Shown one piece after another: positions 16,503-26,855 of a DNA stretch of 64,000 nt. The position numbers and the translations under genes were made by a program. Where the stretch lies: the NCBI GenBank assembly GCA_963667855.2, contig CAXXKI010000030.1, positions 56,866 to 120,865 of the forward strand, written 5' to 3'. Source of the DNA: G963667855 sp963667855 (GTDB taxonomy: Bacteria > Planctomycetota > Phycisphaerae > UBA1845). A model generated the notes under the pieces. It saw nothing but the letters and a program-made list of their open reading frames with translations, did no database searches and was not told the DNA's origin. Numbering within the stretch: position 1 is the stretch's first letter; every line of letters starts with the position of its first letter.

Positions 16503-19500
16503 TTACGATTCCCGACTTTTTTCGGTTTGTCTTGATCCTACGTACTCGTTTAAACGTGCTATCTGGCTCTGCAGTTCATTTAGGGTTTCTTCTGTATCCG
16601 CGGAATTCCCATCCCGACCCATGAACTCCAGTTTCTCTGCGGTTTTTCTGATAGGCTCCGCAAAGATATTCGACGCCGCTCCCTTGAGGCTGTGTGCCGT
16701 AAGCTGCAGCTGTTTCATATCCACTTCCTGCACCGCCGATTCGATATCACTTAACATCTTGGGAATAGTATCCATGAAGACGGCAACAACCTCTTCCACC
16801 AACTCCTCGTCCCCCAAAAATTCCACCGCTTTTTGTCTGTCGAGAGGAGCTGCCCACGACAAGCTGCGTGGATCGTTCATTGCCTCCAAGGCGGGGGGAG
16901 TTTTCGGTTCATCATTACGAGTGGCCCATTTGTCAACCATCACTCTTAGCTCCTCTGTCTTCAGTGGTTTGGTAATATAATCATCCATTCCCGCATCAAG
17001 GCATCGCTGCCGATCATCCTTCATCGCATGCGCTGTCATGGCGATTATGGGGATTTTCGATAAACGTTCGTTTTCGCGAATCTTTCGCGTCGCGTCCAAT
17101 CCGTCCATGACCGGCATTTGAAGATCCATGAATACCAGATCGAACTCGTACTCTTCCAGCATTTCCAAGGCGATTTTACCGTTTTCTGCCGTGCTGACGC
17201 TGCAATCGAATCTTTTCAGTATTCCACTGGCAACTTGCCTGTTTACAGGCGTATCTTCCACCAGCAGAACCTTAAGCTGTTTTTTCCTGCTGCCTGGTCC
17301 CCAGGATTTGTTCCTGGATGAGTGATTCGACAAATCACTAACCCGCCCGCCAAGCAGGGATACGATTGCGCGCCTGAACAGTGACGGTTTAACCGGCTTG
17401 TTTAAATGCTGGAACTCGCTGAAATCGGAAGTTTTTATGCCTTCGCCAGCCAGGTGTAACGGACGCAACCAGAGAATCTTTGCTTCCGGATTCTGGGCCT
17501 GAATCCTTGTTGTCGCTTCGTTGATTGCTTTGTACTTTTCGCCCGCTAAGTCTTCATCGAATACTATCACGTCAAAAGGTTTTCCATCACCCGTTCCGGA
17601 TTCGATTAATACCAGCCCATCCTCAACTGTAGCACAAGACTCCACCTGGCCTCCCCAGGCCGTAACCAAAGCTCCTAATGATTCCCGGGAGGTTTTGCTT
17701 CCATCCGCGATAAGTATCTTACTGTTTTTAACTACTTCAAGTTCTTCGCTGGCGTTTACCGGCTGCGTGGAGGCTAACGGGAAGGTGACCCGGAACGAAA
17801 ACTGGCTTCCCTTGCCTTCTTCACTCTCAACCCAGATTTTTCCGCCCATCATTTCCACAATCTGCGTGGAAATCGTCAATCCCAGCCCTGTTCCGCCGTA
17901 TTTTCTGGTAGTGGCTCCATCTGCCTGCGTAAAACTCTGGAAAATAGCAGCTTTTCTGTCTTCCGGCAATCCGATTCCCGTATCCTTTACGGTGAAAAGC
18001 AATGTTGCTTTAACATTATCCGTCGCTTCAGCCCTGACTTCCAGTACGACTTCACCTTCCTCCGTAAATTTCAAGGCATTATCGACGAGGTTCAAAATAA
18101 CCTGCCTCAACCTTTCGGGATCGCCAACCAGTCCGTTTGGCGTATCGGCATGCAAATCGCAAATCAGTTCCAGCTTCTTCTCCACCGACCGCGGACCGAG
18201 TAGATCTACTACCGCTTCGATCACGCTCTCGAGTTCAAATGCGATTTTCTCCAATCGCATCTTACCCGCTTCGATTTTGGAGAAATCCAGAATGTCGTTC
18301 AGGAGCGTCAATAGAGAATCGGAACAGTTCATGACCGCTTCCAAATACTCTTTCTGCTCTTCGGTCAGCTCTGTTCGCAAACAAAGATCGGTCATACCCA
18401 TGATACCGTTCATGGGCGTACGTAATTCATGGCTCATATTCGCCAGGAATTCTCCCTTGAGCTTGTTAGCGACCTCGGCCGCCTCCATAGCTTCCCCCAG
18501 AGCCCGATTCGTGTGAACAAGCTCCATCTGCTGCGCTTGTAACTGTTCCTGCTGGGCTTCCAACGCCATGTTTTGATTGCGTAACATGGTCGCTTGCTTA
18601 CGAACCTGTTCGTTTGCTCGTTTTCTCTCTCGGGCTCCCATGGTCATTGTCACCAAATCCGCAGCGGAACTGACAAAAGTTTCCCCATCTGCGGTCCATG
18701 GTCGTGGCGTCCCAAGATGCTCCACGCATATTACGCCTGCCGTCTCGCCGGTTAACCGAATCGGTGCGTAAAGTAATGAGATTATCCCCGTCGGTTTGAA
18801 GTAGTCACTTATTAACTCAGCGAGACGCGGATCTTCCTGGGCCTGACTTGACGCGATTACCCGGCCTTCGTCCAACATCTCGAAAAACTCAGGATAGTCT
18901 TCAACTATCCATTCAGGTTCTTCGCCATGCCGACCGGTGGATAATTGAAACAAATCTAGGCAGCGGAGTCTTTCGCGAGCTCCGTCAAAGAGCCAAACCG
19001 ATGTTCGTTCAACAGACAAGGTTCGACCTACCGTTTCCACTATATGGGTTACGGCGCCGCCCAGGTCGCCTTTGAATAACTCCTCTGTACCGGCCAACTC
19101 CACCAGCGCCGCGTTTTGCGTTCTCAACCTCTTTTCGCTGTCCCGTACCTGCGCCTCTGCCCGTTTTCGTTCCGATATTTCAGCCTGCAGTTTCTTCTGC
19201 TCAGCCTTTAACTCAACGGTTCTTTCTTCCACTTTTCGTTCGATCGAAACGTAAATCCCCTGCAATCGATCGGCCATGTTGTTGAAAGAACGGGCCAGAA
19301 TACCGATTTCGCCGACCGCCTGCTCGGGGGCACGCTGCGATAGGTCGCCACTGGCAATACCGGCCGTCGTACGCATCAATTCGCGTACGGGATTGAGTAA
19401 CTGCCTGATCATAAGCACGGTAACCATCACACCAACGGCCAGGATGGCCAACGAGATGGCCACGCTGTATTTGATTTTTCTCGCCAGTAACGCTTGTACG

Positions 19501-20033
19501 GGCTCCAAGCTGAACACGACAAGTACCGCACCAACTGAACCTTCCGTTTTTGTCTCCGCGCCTTCATTACCCAGTATGTCCAACCCTAGATCACTATTGG
19601 CCACGTGCTCTGACGAAATGGATACGGCTACAACCAATTGTGTCTTTGTCTCCGCCGTCTTTATCTCCTCTTGCCTGATACTCTCCTCAACCAGGGCGGA
19701 AACATCGATATTCGGATCAGTTGAAAATCCAGCGGTTCTTCTGTAAGTGGCAAACACCTTTCCATCGGTGTTCACGATTGAGGCGTACTCCACCGTGGAA
19801 TCACTTGCCGTTCCCCGTACTATTCGCTCCAGTTCAGCCTTGTCGTTCAGGAGTACTGCAGATTCAGCAAGAAAGCTGATTGCTTTGGAGAATACCACCG
19901 AACGATTATGCATCTCTTTCAATGCTTCGCGGTGGTTCTGCCATATCAGCGTTATGCTCAATGCGCTTACCGTGCCCAGGATAAGCAACGCACATAACGC
20001 TATTGCTCTGCTTGTCACACCCAAATGCTTCAT
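16503..20033 (-). CDS. Hybrid sensor histidine kinase (HAMP-GAF-HisKA-HATPase-Rec-Rec-Hpt)
   Basis: The 1176-residue kinase has membrane helices at about 10-30 and 187-212 flanking a 155-residue extracytoplasmic sensor, then HAMP and a coiled coil. A GAF domain (about 310-465) precedes the phosphoacceptor domain with His535 (FLANMSHELRTPMNG) and an ATPase domain with Asn652, DTGIG and GTGLGL. Two receivers follow. The first is divergent (Asp826 in VIVFDEDLAG) and the second canonical (Asp970 in VFMDLQMPVMDG). A C-terminal Hpt domain ends the chain (His1114 in LTAHSLKGAAS). It forms a complete phosphorelay in one chain. It is divergent from the SBP/TonB-receptor array and upstream of the c-di-GMP protein. 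Confidence 0.95.
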   Translation of the reverse strand: MKHLGVTSRAIALCALLILGTVSALSITLIWQNHREALKEMHNRSVVFSKAISFLAESAVLLNDKAELERIVRGTASDSTVEYASIVNTDGKVFATYRRTAGFSTDPNIDVSALVEESIRQEEIKTAETKTQLVVAVSISSEHVANSDLGLDILGNEGAETKTEGSVGAVLVVFSLEPVQALLARKIKYSVAISLAILAVGVMVTVLMIRQLLNPVRELMRTTAGIASGDLSQRAPEQAVGEIGILARSFNNMADRLQGIYVSIERKVEERTVELKAEQKKLQAEISERKRAEAQVRDSEKRLRTQNAALVELAGTEELFKGDLGGAVTHIVETVGRTLSVERTSVWLFDGARERLRCLDLFQLSTGRHGEEPEWIVEDYPEFFEMLDEGRVIASSQAQEDPRLAELISDYFKPTGIISLLYAPIRLTGETAGVICVEHLGTPRPWTADGETFVSSAADLVTMTMGARERKRANEQVRKQATMLRNQNMALEAQQEQLQAQQMELVHTNRALGEAMEAAEVANKLKGEFLANMSHELRTPMNGIMGMTDLCLRTELTEEQKEYLEAVMNCSDSLLTLLNDILDFSKIEAGKMRLEKIAFELESVIEAVVDLLGPRSVEKKLELICDLHADTPNGLVGDPERLRQVILNLVDNALKFTEEGEVVLEVRAEATDNVKATLLFTVKDTGIGLPEDRKAAIFQSFTQADGATTRKYGGTGLGLTISTQIVEMMGGKIWVESEEGKGSQFSFRVTFPLASTQPVNASEELEVVKNSKILIADGSKTSRESLGALVTAWGGQVESCATVEDGLVLIESGTGDGKPFDVIVFDEDLAGEKYKAINEATTRIQAQNPEAKILWLRPLHLAGEGIKTSDFSEFQHLNKPVKPSLFRRAIVSLLGGRVSDLSNHSSRNKSWGPGSRKKQLKVLLVEDTPVNRQVASGILKRFDCSVSTAENGKIALEMLEEYEFDLVFMDLQMPVMDGLDATRKIRENERLSKIPIIAMTAHAMKDDRQRCLDAGMDDYITKPLKTEELRVMVDKWATRNDEPKTPPALEAMNDPRSLSWAAPLDRQKAVEFLGDEELVEEVVAVFMDTIPKMLSDIESAVQEVDMKQLQLTAHSLKGAASNIFAEPIRKTAEKLEFMGRDGNSADTEETLNELQSQIARLNEYVGSRQTEKSRES

Positions 20034-20356
20034 GACCAGCCTTTTAGAACCTCATCTGTCATTCTGTATACCCACCCTCGCGGTATCACTGCCCATCGCA
20101 ACGTGCCTGAGGGGGCGCAAACGTATATCATCAATCGGCGATTAACACTCCCCGATCCTATTACCCAGCCAAAGAACGATTATAAAAATCGATTTGTTGT
20201 GTTACCGGACCCGGTTATTTCACTTCTAAGTCTTTATGCCGATAACCAGGGCAAGTTCATAGCTCGAATAGTCGAAGAATGTACATTCATCGCCACGAGC
20301 TGAGTGACAGAATACCTCTCGTTTACAGAGTACAGCATCAGTCTCGATGACATACA
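20034..20356. other. Divergent spacer between hybrid kinase and SBP-TBDR array
   Basis: This 323-base region must contain the promoters for both the kinase and the receptor array. I looked for a cobalamin riboswitch or other leader RNA, as often found before TonB receptors, and saw no recognisable one. No gene is present. Confidence 0.5.
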
Positions 20357-21361
20357 ATGAGTACGCATATACCGGTTACTCCTGGTAAACGCGTAGTAAG
20401 AATTCCGAATAGACTTATCTTACTCGCGGCACTTCTTTTGGTTATCCCCTTATCACCAGAAACAACTCTACCGGCAGATAAAAATAAACCTCAGGTGGTT
20501 GTATTCATACCAGGCGAACAAAGATACGTAGAACTGGCCGGCGAACTGAAAAATGCTGTTCAACAAAAAGGATACGATTGTAATCTCGTCGAACTTTCTG
20601 ACTCGGTTGAAAGCGAACAGGGGGAAAAAACTGCCGACAGTATCGACCTTGGCGATCCTGACTTGATTATTTCGCTGGGAGCTCAATTAACTATCCTCGC
20701 ATTAAAAACCGAGCCGGAAACTCCTGTTTTATTTTTCATGGTTCCCAACGCATTGGATTCACCCTTAATAGACTCCAACGCTCCGATTTCCAAAAACCTT
20801 GCAGGCGTGGCTTATGAAGCAGCGCCCCTTGAGAAGGTTCGTTGGATAGCTCAGGTTTACCCGGAAAATAAACGTATTGCGGTGCTGCACAGTAATCGAA
20901 CCAGAAAAACCGCCCAAAGCATCGAGTCGGCTGCGGCAGGGGAGAAAATTACGATATTACCAATTTCTACCGATAAGGATCATTTTCTCGACGCTATCAC
21001 GGAAATGAATCAAGCCCGGGTGGACGGCGTGATTATGATACCGGACGCCAAGGTTTACAACGCCGCGACTGTAAAACGATTACTTCTTTGGGGAATTAGA
21101 AATGAAAAATCAGTTTGGGCATTTTCTGACAAAATCGTTAAGGCGGGAGCTCTTGCCGGACAATACCCGGACCTGTCCGGATATATTGACCAGACTGCAG
21201 ATGTTGCTCAGAAAATCCTCGATGGACATTCACCTCAGAAAATCGGTATGCAATATGCTAAAAAGGTGAACTACGCCATAAATGATCGCACTGCGGAAAT
21301 GATAAATGTTAAAATCGCAAACGAAGTTGCCAAAAACGCAACCGTCCGTTACGGAGAATAA
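20357..21361 (+). CDS. Periplasmic substrate-binding protein, ABC_sub_bind type (copy 1)
   Basis: This 334-residue protein starts with a basic segment and a hydrophobic signal (LILLAALLLVIPL). Features of the ABC_sub_bind family (PF04392-like) follow: ISLGAQLTILALK, PVLFFMVPNALDSPL, RIAVLHSNRTRKT and DGVIMIPDAKVYNAATVK. Family members bind amino acids or other small ligands, or act as sensor inputs. No ABC permease or ATPase is present in the window, so it may deliver a ligand to, or sense it for, the adjoining TonB receptor or the divergent hybrid kinase. Its last codons GGA GAA TAA double as the ribosome site for the receptor gene starting two bases later. The upstream ribosome site is weak, so the exact start is uncertain. 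Confidence 0.85.
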   Translation: MSTHIPVTPGKRVVRIPNRLILLAALLLVIPLSPETTLPADKNKPQVVVFIPGEQRYVELAGELKNAVQQKGYDCNLVELSDSVESEQGEKTADSIDLGDPDLIISLGAQLTILALKTEPETPVLFFMVPNALDSPLIDSNAPISKNLAGVAYEAAPLEKVRWIAQVYPENKRIAVLHSNRTRKTAQSIESAAAGEKITILPISTDKDHFLDAITEMNQARVDGVIMIPDAKVYNAATVKRLLLWGIRNEKSVWAFSDKIVKAGALAGQYPDLSGYIDQTADVAQKILDGHSPQKIGMQYAKKVNYAINDRTAEMINVKIANEVAKNATVRYGE

Positions 21362-21363
21362 CC

Positions 21364-23487
21364 GTGTATTGCAAGACAATCAAAAACCACTGCAGCCGGA
21401 TTGGGACGCGTTGGGAGGTGGGGACTTCGAAATCACTAAAGTACCTTTGCAAGGTGACGCCGGATCGAGTGAAAACCGGTTTTATAATCATTCTATTGCT
21501 CATATTCGCCTGCGACACTAGAGCGGATGATGCACCTGAAGCACGTTCCGCCGGTCCCAAAACCACACCTGCCCCCAAAAATCCCTCTCCCAATGAGGTT
21601 GATCTGGCCGAGGACGATCTCGCTCTACTGGATCTTGAAGTTCCCGTTGTGTTTACCGCCGCCAGGCGAGAGCAGAAAATATCTTCCGTCCCCTATGCGA
21701 TAAGTGTTATTACTAGAGAGGACATTCGCCAATCAGGTGCCAGATCCATTCCTGATGCACTACGGCTTGTTCCGGGAATCGATGTACGGGAATTATCCTT
21801 TGGCTCGACGGCCGTCGGTCCACGCGGCTCCAGCGGATTCGTCAATCCATACGCTTTGATCCTGGTGGATGGAAGGCAAATATACGACTCCATGTTTGCC
21901 GGCACCTTGTGGGGAAGTTGGCCGTTCCAGCTTGAAGATATCGATCAGATCGAAGTGATTCGCGGACCGGGAGGCGTGACTTGGGGAGCTAACGCCGTTA
22001 ACGGCGTCATCAACATAATTACTCGTGACCCCGCCGAACAGGCTGGAGTAACCATAACCACTGGTACAGGAACCAGGGGCTGGAGCAAAGGACACTTCAG
22101 CTATGCGGCCAAAGACGACCATTTCCGTTTCCGTATATCAGCGGAGTACGAAGGCAGTGACGGGTTCGATAAAGGATATTCCCTATTCGGCGATCACAGA
22201 GATGATTATCACACAGGCCGGGCCACTTTCCACGGCATATATGAACCGGATCAAGACTCTACTTTCACATTGTCCGCCGGCAGCGCACTGTTGCATGGGG
22301 GATATTCCGCAACTCCACTGGTCGGCGTGGGCCTGAAGTCTGAACCTGGATCACAATCAAACTATATCCAGGGCCACTGGAAGCGTAGATTGACGGACGA
22401 CGAAAGTTTCGAGATTACCGCCTATGTTAACGACTTCTGGGCTGACGGTGGCATAAAACCATTCGAATATCGATATCAACAGATCGCACTGCAATTCGGA
22501 CACACCTTCAAACTTGCCAATGAACACACATTCACCTGGGGGGTGGATACTCGTACCGATCTTCTGGATTCATCTAATGCTCACCCGCAACTTTTACGTC
22601 AGGATTTCGTGAGTACCGCCATCATCGGACTTTACGCCCAGGATGAGTGGACGTTTGCCCCAAAATGGACCTTGAATATGGGGGCCCGACTGGATTACGA
22701 ATTTTATGGTGGCTTCCAACCCAGCGCCAGGTTATCCCTGGCCTATAATGTTGACGAAAAATCCATTATCTATGGTGCCCTCTCTCGATCATTCCATATG
22801 TACCCGATAGGTATTCGCTACATGCAGGTCCCCATTGTAAACGGATTGACCTATATCTCCGGCAGGAAAAACATGGAGCCCCATACCGTTTCCGCAGCCG
22901 AATTCGGATATCGGTCAACTCTCTGGGAAAAGCTGGATATTGGCGCTGTAACCTATTTCCAATATCACGAAAACGACAGCACGATGAGTCTCGACTGGGG
23001 CTCCGAACGATTGTTTGAATTTGTCCACAAAAACCGCGGTCGCGCCACCACTTACGGCCTCGAACTGGACGCTAAGTATCGGGCAACGAAAAAGCTTACC
23101 TTATTGGGAAACTATACCCTCGCTTTCACCGATTGGGATTCCTGCCGACCCATGTATGAAACCGAATTGATGTCCACTCCCAAAAACAAATTTATGCTTG
23201 GAGCCAGATATAACGCCACCGAAGATCTCCACCTGGCGGCCCACCTTTATTACTCGGATAATGTCTTGGCTACCAATACAAATATACCGTTTTTCCCCAG
23301 TACAATCGACTCATACTTCCGTCTCGACCTGCGAGCGGAATACGAATTCTGGAACGACAGGGCGTCTGTTTCTGTCGGTGTGAGAAACTTGCTCGACCCG
23401 GATCATCCCGAAGCAACCAGCGAGTTGCTGACCCCGGCCGAAACCCCGAGAATGGTCTTTGCGGAACTGCGTTTTGAGATACGTTGA
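21364..23487 (+). CDS. TonB-dependent outer-membrane receptor (copy 1)
   Basis: The 707-residue protein opens with GTG, two bases after the stop of the binding-protein gene. The membrane-targeting signal is preceded by about 35 extra residues. A plug domain (about 95-215) is recognisable by VFTAARREQKISSVPYAIS, RSIPDALRLVPGIDV, LILVDGRQIYDSMF and IEVIRGPGGVTWGANAVNG. A 22-strand barrel follows, ending FAELRFEIR. It should import a scarce ligand with TonB energy, and iron chelates, cobalamin or sugars are all possible. No ligand-specific neighbour exists. It is a close paralogue of the two receptors that follow. Confidence 0.93.
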   Translation: MYCKTIKNHCSRIGTRWEVGTSKSLKYLCKVTPDRVKTGFIIILLLIFACDTRADDAPEARSAGPKTTPAPKNPSPNEVDLAEDDLALLDLEVPVVFTAARREQKISSVPYAISVITREDIRQSGARSIPDALRLVPGIDVRELSFGSTAVGPRGSSGFVNPYALILVDGRQIYDSMFAGTLWGSWPFQLEDIDQIEVIRGPGGVTWGANAVNGVINIITRDPAEQAGVTITTGTGTRGWSKGHFSYAAKDDHFRFRISAEYEGSDGFDKGYSLFGDHRDDYHTGRATFHGIYEPDQDSTFTLSAGSALLHGGYSATPLVGVGLKSEPGSQSNYIQGHWKRRLTDDESFEITAYVNDFWADGGIKPFEYRYQQIALQFGHTFKLANEHTFTWGVDTRTDLLDSSNAHPQLLRQDFVSTAIIGLYAQDEWTFAPKWTLNMGARLDYEFYGGFQPSARLSLAYNVDEKSIIYGALSRSFHMYPIGIRYMQVPIVNGLTYISGRKNMEPHTVSAAEFGYRSTLWEKLDIGAVTYFQYHENDSTMSLDWGSERLFEFVHKNRGRATTYGLELDAKYRATKKLTLLGNYTLAFTDWDSCRPMYETELMSTPKNKFMLGARYNATEDLHLAAHLYYSDNVLATNTNIPFFPSTIDSYFRLDLRAEYEFWNDRASVSVGVRNLLDPDHPEATSELLTPAETPRMVFAELRFEIR

Positions 23488-23515
23488 TTTGACATTTTTT
23501 TTTGTTGCGGAGCCT

Positions 23516-23543
23516 GACAAGCGGAGCCTAACAAATCGGAGAA
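23516..23543 (+). repeat. Tandem 14-base repeat before TonB receptor copy 2
   Basis: GCGGAGCCTGACAA and GCGGAGCCTAACAA lie head to tail between receptor copies 1 and 2, ending just before the GGAGAATAG ribosome site. They may mark a recombination scar from the duplication of this array. Confidence 0.6.
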
Positions 23544-23548
23544 TAGCC

Positions 23549-25639
23549 GTGTATTTTAAAATCGCCCAAGTATTGGGGTTTAAAGATTTCGTCACGAAAT
23601 CTGCAATCTCAATCTTCAATAAGACACGGTATATACAACTATCCTTGTTGCCCTTGCTCGTGGCAACCAGCTCGATTTACGCCGGTGATGCCGCGGCATC
23701 CAACCCCGCAAAACAGAAAAACTCAAGTTCAGTCCAGGCGGATGAATCGGAAAATAACAGCGAAGACGATCTTGCACTTTGGGATCTCGAAGTGCCGGTA
23801 GTATTTACTGCCGCCAGACGCGAGCAGAAAATATGCTCCGTGCCGCATGCTGTCAGTGTAATTACCCGCGAAGACATTCGTTATTCCGGTGCCCGCTCGA
23901 TTCCCGATGCGCTACGCCTTGTTCCAGGCGTGGATGTCGGAGAATTGTCTTTCGGCTCCGCCACGGTAGGTCCTCGTGGTTTCAGCGGATTCATTAATCC
24001 TTACGCTCTGATTCTCGTGGATGGAAGACAAATCTACGATTCGATGTTCGGCGGCACCCTATGGGGCAGTTGGCCATTCCAGCTTGAAGATATAGAACGA
24101 ATCGAAGTCATTCGCGGTCAGAGCGGCGTCACTTGGGGAGCAAACGCTGTCAACGGGGTAATCAATATTATTACCCGCGACCCCGAGGATCAATTAGGAG
24201 TTACCGTTACCGCGGGAGGGGGTTCAAGAGGCTGGAACAAAGAGTGTTTCGGCTATGCCGCAAAGGATAGCCACTTTCGTTTTCGCTTATCCGCGGAATA
24301 TGAAGGAAGTGACGGTTTCGACAAAGGTTATTCCCTATTAGGCAGGCACGAAGAAGATTACCACGGAGGCCGGGCGAATTTCCGCGGTATTTACCAAGCG
24401 GATAGGGACAATACGTTTTCTTTCTGGGCAGGCAGCTCGCTGGTTCAGGGTGGTTACTCTGGAACGCCCATGGTCGGACTGGGACTTAAAAGCAAAGCAG
24501 GTTCGCAGGCCAACTACATCCAGGCGAACTGGAAACGGGATTTTACCGATGACGAAAACGTCGAAATAACCGCATACGTAAACGACTTCTGGGTCAAGGG
24601 AGGAATTCAGCCGCTGGAATACAGGTATCAGCAGATTGCCCTTCAATTCGGACACGCTTTTAAACTCAAGGACAGCCACACTATCACTTGGGGAGTGGAT
24701 ACCCGTACGGATCTCCTGCATGCCTCCAACGCACATCCACAGCTGCTGAAAAAAGGTTTCGTAAGCACTGCAATAATAGGCATATACGCTCAGGATGAAT
24801 GGAAGTTCGCCCCGAAATGGACTTTGAATACAGGCGCCCGCCTGGATTACGAGTTTTACGGCGGTTTTCAACCCAGTGCCAGATTGGCATTGTCCTATGA
24901 CATCGATGATAACGTAATCATTTATGGGGCGTTGTCGCGGGCTTTTCATATGCCGGCTGTGGGTATTCGCCATTTGCATTTACCTTTACTTAATGGCTTG
25001 ACTTATATTTCCGCCGAAACCGATATCGAAACGCACACGGTGTCAGGATGTGAATTGGGATATCGCGCCACTTTTGCCAATGATTTTGAATTCGGCGCTG
25101 TTGCATATTTTCAATACCATGGCGACGAAAGCACGAATAGTCCCGACTGGGGTAAAACCACCCTATTGGAATTCGTCAATAGGGCTCGCGGCCGGGCTGC
25201 CGTTTACGGCCTGGAACTGGACGCCAGGTACCGGGCGACAAAAAAACTCACTTTACTGGGAAACTATACCCTCGCGTTTATGGATTGGGATTCCTCAAGG
25301 CCTTTCTACGAAACCGACCTGAGGTCGACTCCCAAAAACAAATTCATACTTGGTGCCAGGTATCACGCCACCGACGATCTGCACCTGTCCGCTCACCTTT
25401 ATTACACTGATAATACCGAAGCCACGAACACTAACTTTCCCCTGTTCTCGAGTTCAATCGACTCCTATTTCCGCCTGGATCTGAGAGCCGAGTACGAATT
25501 CTGGAACGATCATGCGTCCGTGGCGGTGGGGGTCCGCAACCTCCTAGACCCAGATCATGCGGAGGCTACAACTCAGTTTCTCACACCGGCCGAAACACCG
25601 CGAATGTTGTTCGCCGAACTGCGTTTTGCAATCCGCTGA
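23549..25639 (+). CDS. TonB-dependent outer-membrane receptor (copy 2)
   Basis: I chose the GTG at 23549 because its context, GGAGAATAGCCGTGTA, is nearly identical to the starts of copies 1 and 3. It also gives 696 residues, the same length as copy 3. A longer frame from 23459 would overlap copy 1. The signal peptide ends near YAGDAAAS, then come an acidic linker (SEDDLALWDLEVPVVF), a plug domain almost identical to copy 1 and a full barrel ending FAELRFAIR. Unlike copies 1 and 3 it lacks its own binding-protein gene. Only a 61-base spacer with a 14-base tandem repeat (GCGGAGCCT[G/A]ACAA) separates it from copy 1. Confidence 0.92.
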   Translation: MYFKIAQVLGFKDFVTKSAISIFNKTRYIQLSLLPLLVATSSIYAGDAAASNPAKQKNSSSVQADESENNSEDDLALWDLEVPVVFTAARREQKICSVPHAVSVITREDIRYSGARSIPDALRLVPGVDVGELSFGSATVGPRGFSGFINPYALILVDGRQIYDSMFGGTLWGSWPFQLEDIERIEVIRGQSGVTWGANAVNGVINIITRDPEDQLGVTVTAGGGSRGWNKECFGYAAKDSHFRFRLSAEYEGSDGFDKGYSLLGRHEEDYHGGRANFRGIYQADRDNTFSFWAGSSLVQGGYSGTPMVGLGLKSKAGSQANYIQANWKRDFTDDENVEITAYVNDFWVKGGIQPLEYRYQQIALQFGHAFKLKDSHTITWGVDTRTDLLHASNAHPQLLKKGFVSTAIIGIYAQDEWKFAPKWTLNTGARLDYEFYGGFQPSARLALSYDIDDNVIIYGALSRAFHMPAVGIRHLHLPLLNGLTYISAETDIETHTVSGCELGYRATFANDFEFGAVAYFQYHGDESTNSPDWGKTTLLEFVNRARGRAAVYGLELDARYRATKKLTLLGNYTLAFMDWDSSRPFYETDLRSTPKNKFILGARYHATDDLHLSAHLYYTDNTEATNTNFPLFSSSIDSYFRLDLRAEYEFWNDHASVAVGVRNLLDPDHAEATTQFLTPAETPRMLFAELRFAIR

Positions 25640-25869
25640 CATGGCGACTGAATCCGCAACCAGAAAAGGCCGCCCCACGCTTTCATTTATTGGTCACCTG
25701 TTCCACGATAACTCACTTTTTTCAGAAGAATTCAATAACCGATCAATCTCTCACCCCGTAAGCAAGTGATCCGAATTCAAGGTCGATAACACTACAGTAC
25801 TTTGCCCACGGAACAAGACACCGTGATCCGGTTTCCGAAATGACCCTGCGGTAACTCCGGGAGTATGTA

Positions 25870-26853
25870 TTGAGATTCATCGGCGACAGAATCTTCAACT
25901 GCACGTGCAAGTGGACGTTACGCCATACGCTATGCCTTAACACTATACTCCTCATTGCCTGGTGCATAACTCCAACTTTTGCCGCGGAACCGAATATTAC
26001 AATCCTGTGCAGTAGCGGAGACAGATATCTCCTCCATGCGCGTCTCGTGAAACAATACCTGCAAAACGCAAACAGTTGCACACTTATGGAAATCACGGAT
26101 AGTGAAAAAGAGAATAAAGCAACGCTAAACGGGTTGGCAAATGGCGATTATAAACTTATCGTTTCCGTAGGCGTGAAACCAACTTCACTTGCTTTGCGGA
26201 TGAATTCTCAAACTCCGATCCTGTTTTCCATGGTCCCCAATGTCCTCGATTCTCCCCTGATAGAACAGGAAAAACCAGTAGAACCACGGCTGGCGGGGCT
26301 GGCGACAAGTGTTTCTCCTGACGAAAGACTGGATTGGATTAATACCGTCTGCCCTCAAGCCAATCGGATCGCAGTACTCTATAGTTCCAGAACTGAAAAA
26401 ACCGTTCAGGCGTTAGAAGCAGCAACCAAGGAACTTGATAAAAACTTAATAAAAATCAAAGCGGATAAGGATAATTTCCCAAATGCGGTCGAAGAACTGA
26501 ACAATGAAAACATCGATAGCGTAATCATGATTCCCGACGCCCACGTATACAACGCGGCCACAGCCAAAAGGTTGTTGCTATGGGGCATACGCAACAAAAA
26601 ACCGGTTTGGGCTTTTTCAGGTAAAATCGTCAAAGCGGGGGCACTGGGCGGACAGTACGTGGACAAACACGACATTGCTCGGCAAACCGCCGAATTGGCT
26701 CAGCGGTTGATCGAGGGAACTCCGCCCACGGACATCGGCCTGCAATACCCCGACAGAATAAGCAGGGCGGTAAACATACATACCGCCGAAATGATAGACC
26801 TTCCCGTCAGTTCGGAAATTGTCGGCGAAGGCACGAATCGTTTTGGAGAATAA
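25870..26853 (+). CDS. Periplasmic substrate-binding protein, ABC_sub_bind type (copy 2)
   Basis: The 327-residue product starts at a TTG preceded by CCGGGAG. No better in-frame start exists upstream. A signal peptide (ending TPTFAAEP) leads into the same ABC_sub_bind fold as copy 1, with matching landmarks: VSVGVKPTSLALR, PILFSMVPNVLDSPL, RIAVLYSSRTEKT, SVIMIPDAHVYNAATAK and KPVWAFSGKIVKAGALGGQY. The C-terminal codons GGA GAA TAA again overlap the ribosome site of the next receptor gene, which starts two bases after the stop. It probably shares a role with copy 1, with divergent ligand specificity, since the N-terminal lobe differs most. Confidence 0.85.
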   Translation: MRFIGDRIFNCTCKWTLRHTLCLNTILLIAWCITPTFAAEPNITILCSSGDRYLLHARLVKQYLQNANSCTLMEITDSEKENKATLNGLANGDYKLIVSVGVKPTSLALRMNSQTPILFSMVPNVLDSPLIEQEKPVEPRLAGLATSVSPDERLDWINTVCPQANRIAVLYSSRTEKTVQALEAATKELDKNLIKIKADKDNFPNAVEELNNENIDSVIMIPDAHVYNAATAKRLLLWGIRNKKPVWAFSGKIVKAGALGGQYVDKHDIARQTAELAQRLIEGTPPTDIGLQYPDRISRAVNIHTAEMIDLPVSSEIVGEGTNRFGE

Positions 26854-26855
26854 CC

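Noticed and set aside
20034..20356. Possible cobalamin riboswitch upstream of the TonB receptor array
   Set aside because: The conserved B12-box bases and surrounding helices were not found in this spacer.
24338..24979. 213-residue antisense frame inside TonB receptor copy 2
   Set aside because: It is the shadow of a strongly supported coding frame and has no recognisable features of its own.
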